Part shown: piece by piece, positions 60,914 through 64,000 of the stretch
Layout of the letters: every line of letters starts with the position of its first letter
Numbering within the stretch: the first letter of the stretch is position 1
Origin: Amycolatopsis sp. FBCC-B4732
Lineage (GTDB): Bacteria; Actinomycetota; Actinomycetes; Mycobacteriales; Pseudonocardiaceae
DNA: 64,000 nucleotides
Assembly (NCBI RefSeq): GCF_023008405.1
Contig: NZ_CP095376.1
Location: forward strand, 2,566,001 to 2,630,000
Reading direction: 5' to 3'
Made by a program: the position numbers and the translations under genes
The notes under the pieces: model-generated
Databases searched by the model: none
What the model saw: the letters and a program-made list of their open reading frames with translations, nothing else
What the model was told of the DNA's origin: nothing

Positions 60914-62824
60914 TCAGCGTCGCGGGCTGACCCTCGCCTCCAGGTGCTCGGCGAGGGCGGCCACCGTCGGGTGGTCGAACAGCGCCGCCGCCGGGAGCTC
61001 GATGCCCGCGCGGGCCGTGACGCGGTTGCGGATCTCCAGCGTGGTCAGGGAATCGAAGCCCAGCTCGGTGAACGGCCGGTCGTCCGCGATCACGTGCGGG
61101 TCCGGGTGGCCGAGCACCGCGGCCACCTCCGTGCGCAGGAGGTCGCGGAGCTCGGCCCCGGCGGGCTGTCGCGGCCAGGGGCGGGAACCGGTGGCCGGGC
61201 GCGGGTTCACGGTCATCGGCGGCTGGGTGAAGCGCGCCGGGATCAGGACCGGCTCGGGCGAGGCGAGGGCCGCGTCGAACAGCGCCAATCCTTGCTCCGC
61301 GGTGATCGCCGTGACGCCGGACGCGGTGATCCGGCGGTGGGCGGTCGCGGAGATCCGGTCGCCGAGCCCGGTGCCGACCTCCCACAGGCCCCACGCCAGC
61401 GACACCGCCGGGCGGCCTGCCGCGCGCCGCCGGGACGCGAGCGCGTCCAGGAACCGGTTCGCGGCCGCGTAGTTGGCCTGGCCCGCCTTGCCGAAGGTCC
61501 CGGCGATCGAGGAAAACAGGACGAACGCCGTCAGCGGAAGGTCGCGCGTGACCTCGTCGAGGACCAGCGCCGCGTCCGCTTTCGGGCCCAGCACCGCGTC
61601 GAGCCGCTCCGGCGTCTGGGCGGACAGGACGCCGTCGTCGACCACCGCGGCGGAGTGCACGACGGCGGTCAGCGGCGGGTCGCACGCCTCGACCAGGCGC
61701 CGCATCTCGGCGGGGTCGGCGGCGTCGGCGGCGACGATCCGGACCCCGGAGCCCAGCTCGGCCAGCTCGGCCGCGCCGGGAGCCGCCGGGCCGCGACGGC
61801 TCACCAGCACGAGGTGCCGGACGCCGTGGGCGCGGACGAGGTGGCGGGCGACCAGCGCGCCGAGTGCCCCCGTGCCGCCGGTGATCAGCACCGTGCCCGC
61901 CGGGTCGAGCGGCCGCGCGGCCGACGGCGTGGCCCGCGCGACGCGGAACACGTGGGGCACCCCGCCGTGGACGGCGATCTGCGGTTCCGTGCCGTCGCCG
62001 GCCAGGCCTTGCACGTCGGCGGCCGCGCCGGGGTCGAGGTCGACCATCGTCAGCCGCCCCGGGTACTCCGCGGCCGCCGAGCAGCCGAGGCCCCAGACCG
62101 CCGCGGCGGCCAGGTCGGGTTCGGGCCCGGTCGCGTTGCGCGTCACGAGGGCCAGCCGGCCGGGCTCGGCCAGCCGCTGCTGCAGGAGCCGCAACGCGCC
62201 GGCGGTCGCCGGGCGGACGGCACCGGACGGCGCTTCGACGACGGTCACCGGCTCGCTCGCCGGAACGGGCGCCACCGGCACCCAGCGCGGGCGGTACAGC
62301 ATCGTGTCGGCCGGGCTCGCCGGCTTGGTGACCATCGACTCCACGCGCGCGAGCGGGACGCCGTCCGTGCCGAACACCGTGACGCCGACCGTGCCGGGCC
62401 CCTCGGCGGTGACGTGCACCCGTGCCTGCCGGATCCGCGGCCCGTACAGCTCGACGCCGCTCCACAGGAACGGCATCCGCGGTTCGGTGCCCGGGGCCGC
62501 GAGCGCCGCCGCCTGCACCGCGGCGTCGAGCAGCACCGGGTGCACCTCGAAGGAGCCGCCCACGCCCGGCGGGAGCTCGATCTCGGCGCACACGTCGTCG
62601 CCGGCCCGCCACAACCGGTTCACCGCGCGGAAGGCGGGCCCGTAGGTGTGCCGCTCGTAGGCCGCGGCGACGTCGATCTCGGTCGCTTCCGCCGGTGGCC
62701 ACTCGGTTTTCCACGGCTCGGGCCGCGGGCCGGGCGGCCGGAGCCGTCCGGTGGCGTGCCGTCGCCACGGCTGATCCGCGTGCGGGCGGGCGTAGGCGTC
62801 GAAGCGCGGCCCGTCGACGACCAC
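60914..62824 (-). CDS. truncated polyketide synthase module: partial DH, KR, ACP
   Basis: A 636-residue remnant from GTG 62824; the frame is open to the stop of the SDR gene at 62861. It opens inside a dehydratase domain (WRRHATGRL, HPVLLDAAVQAA) and continues into a ketoreductase (TGGTGALGALVARHLV, catalytic Ser-Tyr in VLFSSIAG and ANYAAANRF, VDD-type B-motif) and an ACP (LGFDSLTTLEIRNR). No KS or AT is present. There is no thioesterase. The first residues match the middle of a DH, so the 5' part seems lost or replaced. Likely non-functional or a relic. Confidence 0.78.
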   Translation of the reverse strand: MVVDGPRFDAYARPHADQPWRRHATGRLRPPGPRPEPWKTEWPPAEATEIDVAAAYERHTYGPAFRAVNRLWRAGDDVCAEIELPPGVGGSFEVHPVLLDAAVQAAALAAPGTEPRMPFLWSGVELYGPRIRQARVHVTAEGPGTVGVTVFGTDGVPLARVESMVTKPASPADTMLYRPRWVPVAPVPASEPVTVVEAPSGAVRPATAGALRLLQQRLAEPGRLALVTRNATGPEPDLAAAAVWGLGCSAAAEYPGRLTMVDLDPGAAADVQGLAGDGTEPQIAVHGGVPHVFRVARATPSAARPLDPAGTVLITGGTGALGALVARHLVRAHGVRHLVLVSRRGPAAPGAAELAELGSGVRIVAADAADPAEMRRLVEACDPPLTAVVHSAAVVDDGVLSAQTPERLDAVLGPKADAALVLDEVTRDLPLTAFVLFSSIAGTFGKAGQANYAAANRFLDALASRRRAAGRPAVSLAWGLWEVGTGLGDRISATAHRRITASGVTAITAEQGLALFDAALASPEPVLIPARFTQPPMTVNPRPATGSRPWPRQPAGAELRDLLRTEVAAVLGHPDPHVIADDRPFTELGFDSLTTLEIRNRVTARAGIELPAAALFDHPTVAALAEHLEARVSPRR

Positions 62825-62860
62825 CTGCAGGCCGTGGTCTTCCAGCGGCAGCGGCCTGGA

Positions 62861-63550
62861 TCAGTCCTTTGTGGACTCACCGGTGGCCGCGGCGGCGATG
62901 TCGAGCGCGGCTTCCGCGGGCATGCGGTCGTCGGCGTCGTCGCCGCGTTCGGGGTGGGTGGCCACTGAGCCGGGATCGACCGCCTCGACGTGGATCCCGG
63001 CGCCGCGCAGCTCGGCGGCGAGGGCCGTGGTCAGGCCTTCTAGGGCGTACTTGGCCAGCGCGTACCCGGGCGCCCGGACGGTTTCGACGTCGGCCCCGAT
63101 CTGGGCGGCGGCACCGCTGGAGACGTTGACGATCCGGGCGGCGGGTGCGGCCTCGAGCATCGGCAGGCAGGCCTGGACGAGCGCCAAGGGGCCGAGGACG
63201 ACGACGTCGTAGGAGGCGCGGGCCGCGGCGATGTCCGCGTCGAGCAGGGACAGCACGGTGAAGTCGGGCATGTTCGCGGCGTTGTTGACCAGCGCGTCGA
63301 GGCGGCCGGCCGTGGCGCGCAGGTGCTCGGCGCACGCCGCGACGTCGGCCGGGTCGGTGATGTCGAGCCGCACGGCTTCGGCGGAGAGCCCTTCGGCGAC
63401 GAGTTCGGCGGCCCGTTCGCGGGTCTGTTCGAGGTTCCGCCCGGCGAGGACGGCGTGGTAGCCGCGAGTGGCGAGCTCACGGGCGACGGCGAAGCCGAGG
63501 CCGTGCGCCCGGCTCGCGCCGGTGACGAGGGCGACCGGTGATTCGTTCAT
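62861..63550 (-). CDS. short-chain dehydrogenase/reductase
   Basis: A 229-residue SDR with TGASRAHGLG, NNAA, a catalytic Ser (VNVSSGAAAQ) and GYALAKYALEG (Y-x3-K). Its stop is immediately followed in the same frame by the truncated PKS sequence. It is divergent from the MarR gene, which shares a palindromic operator. Confidence 0.9.
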   Translation of the reverse strand: MNESPVALVTGASRAHGLGFAVARELATRGYHAVLAGRNLEQTRERAAELVAEGLSAEAVRLDITDPADVAACAEHLRATAGRLDALVNNAANMPDFTVLSLLDADIAAARASYDVVVLGPLALVQACLPMLEAAPAARIVNVSSGAAAQIGADVETVRAPGYALAKYALEGLTTALAAELRGAGIHVEAVDPGSVATHPERGDDADDRMPAEAALDIAAAATGESTKD

Positions 63551-63559
63551 GGCACCTAC

Positions 63560-63576
63560 TGTAGGGAAATCCTACA
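63560..63576. promoter_or_regulatory. palindromic operator between SDR and MarR genes
   Basis: TGTAGG (63560-63565) and CCTACA (63571-63576) are perfectly inverted around GAAAT. The site lies 10 bp before the SDR start and 39 bp before the MarR start, as expected for a MarR autoregulatory operator. Confidence 0.7.
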
Positions 63577-63601
63577 ATTGTGCCAACCCGCTTTCTTGGC
63601 C

Positions 63602-63607
63602 TAGGAT
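63602..63607 (+). promoter_or_regulatory. candidate -10 box (TAGGAT) for the MarR gene
   Basis: TAGGAT ends 7 nt before ATG 63615, compatible with leaderless transcription. A weak -35 (TTGTGC at 63578) would lie next to the palindrome. Confidence 0.35.
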
Positions 63608-63614
63608 CGGCGCC

Positions 63615-64000
63615 ATGTCCGATCGCCCTCGTGCCCTGCTGCGCTGGCCCACGTACCTGATGGGCCGCCTCCACCGCGGCGGCGTCGCGCGGATCGACGA
63701 GGAGCTGGCGGCGATCGGCACGTCGTTGCGCGACTTCTACGTCCTGGTCTGCGTCGGCGAGTACGGCCCGCTGTCCCAGCAGTCCGTCGCCGACCGCCTC
63801 GGCCTCGACCGCAGCGACCTGGTCAAGGTGCTCGACCGCCTGGAAGCGGCGGGCTGGGTGCTCCGCGAGCGCGACACCGAGGACCGCCGGCGGCACGTGC
63901 TGACGCTGACGGAGGACGGGCGCGTGATGGTGGCGAAGACGGAGGAGGTCTCGGCCGCGGTGACGGGCGAGCTGCTCGCGCGGCTGACCCCGCGCGAGCA
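63615..64000 (+). CDS. MarR family transcriptional regulator, 3' partial
   Basis: The gene runs off the right edge; 128 complete codons are visible. It has the MarR winged helix (QQSVADRLGLDRSDLVKVLDRLE, then the wing RERDTEDRRRHVLTLTEDGR). It is divergent from the SDR and shares a palindromic operator. It probably represses the SDR and itself. Confidence 0.9.
   Translation, partial: MSDRPRALLRWPTYLMGRLHRGGVARIDEELAAIGTSLRDFYVLVCVGEYGPLSQQSVADRLGLDRSDLVKVLDRLEAAGWVLRERDTEDRRRHVLTLTEDGRVMVAKTEEVSAAVTGELLARLTPRE

Overview
The window is very GC-rich, almost fully coding, and uses many GTG starts and ATGA/GTGA gene overlaps. It carries an AfsR/SARP-type regulator, NB-ARC/TPR proteins, a two-domain laccase and a modular polyketide synthase remnant. 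Together these point to a filamentous actinomycete of the Pseudonocardiaceae, probably Amycolatopsis or a close relative (the genus is inference). No rRNA, tRNA, CRISPR array, transposase or integrase was seen.

Layout. 1-14.4 kb: a sugar uptake and oxidation locus. It has a ROK protein (5' end outside the window), a ribose/xylose-type ABC transporter (ATPase, permease, lipoprotein), a Gfo/Idh/MocA dehydrogenase and two TIM-barrel sugar isomerase/epimerases (one Tat-exported). These are followed by three secreted proteins: a two-domain laccase, a 1315-residue ThuA/discoidin/PQQ-type dehydrogenase/PKD/DUF1080 protein, and a cupredoxin with four Ig-like repeats. The last two share a C-terminal domain, and near-identical hairpins lie downstream of both. 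14.5-18.6 kb: two overlapping minus-strand genes of unknown function, one for a membrane protein, then a non-coding triplicated repeat.

18.6-40.4 kb: the most unusual part. A SARP/NB-ARC/TPR regulator is divergent from a 17-gene, tightly overlapping operon. The operon encodes a contractile phage-tail-like particle: sheath, tube, Dit-like hub adaptor, hub-spike, PAAR-like tip, gp25-like and J-like baseplate proteins. Embedded in it are two large non-phage-like proteins, one with a PD-(D/E)XK-nuclease-like core. At its 3' end are a Lys/Glu/Ser-rich coiled-coil protein, a repeat-tailed protein resembling half an ATP-grasp enzyme, a complete ATP-grasp ligase and a 2OG-Fe(II) oxygenase. No capsid, portal, terminase, lysis gene, AAA+ ATPase or tail fibre was seen. 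The operon promoter region has three TGTCGAC heptamers exactly 11 bp apart, the pattern bound by SARP activators. I read this as a non-prophage injection particle whose components may be post-translationally modified, switched on by its own SARP regulator.

40.4-50 kb: general metabolism and regulation (LysR, hydrolase, SDRs, a DUF4288-like protein, a small membrane protein with a SigB-like promoter, a MOSC-ferredoxin reductase fusion, a CGNR regulator divergent from a DUF427 gene, glyoxalase-fold, 2H phosphoesterase, DszC/SfnB-like flavoprotein). 50-55.4 kb: a peptide/nickel-type ABC importer with fused ATPases. 55.4-64 kb: an SRPBCC protein, an NB-ARC/TPR protein with near-identical repeats, a frameshifted pseudogene, TetR plus methyltransferase, a truncated PKS (partial DH-KR-ACP) directly behind an SDR gene, and a divergent MarR gene that runs off the window.
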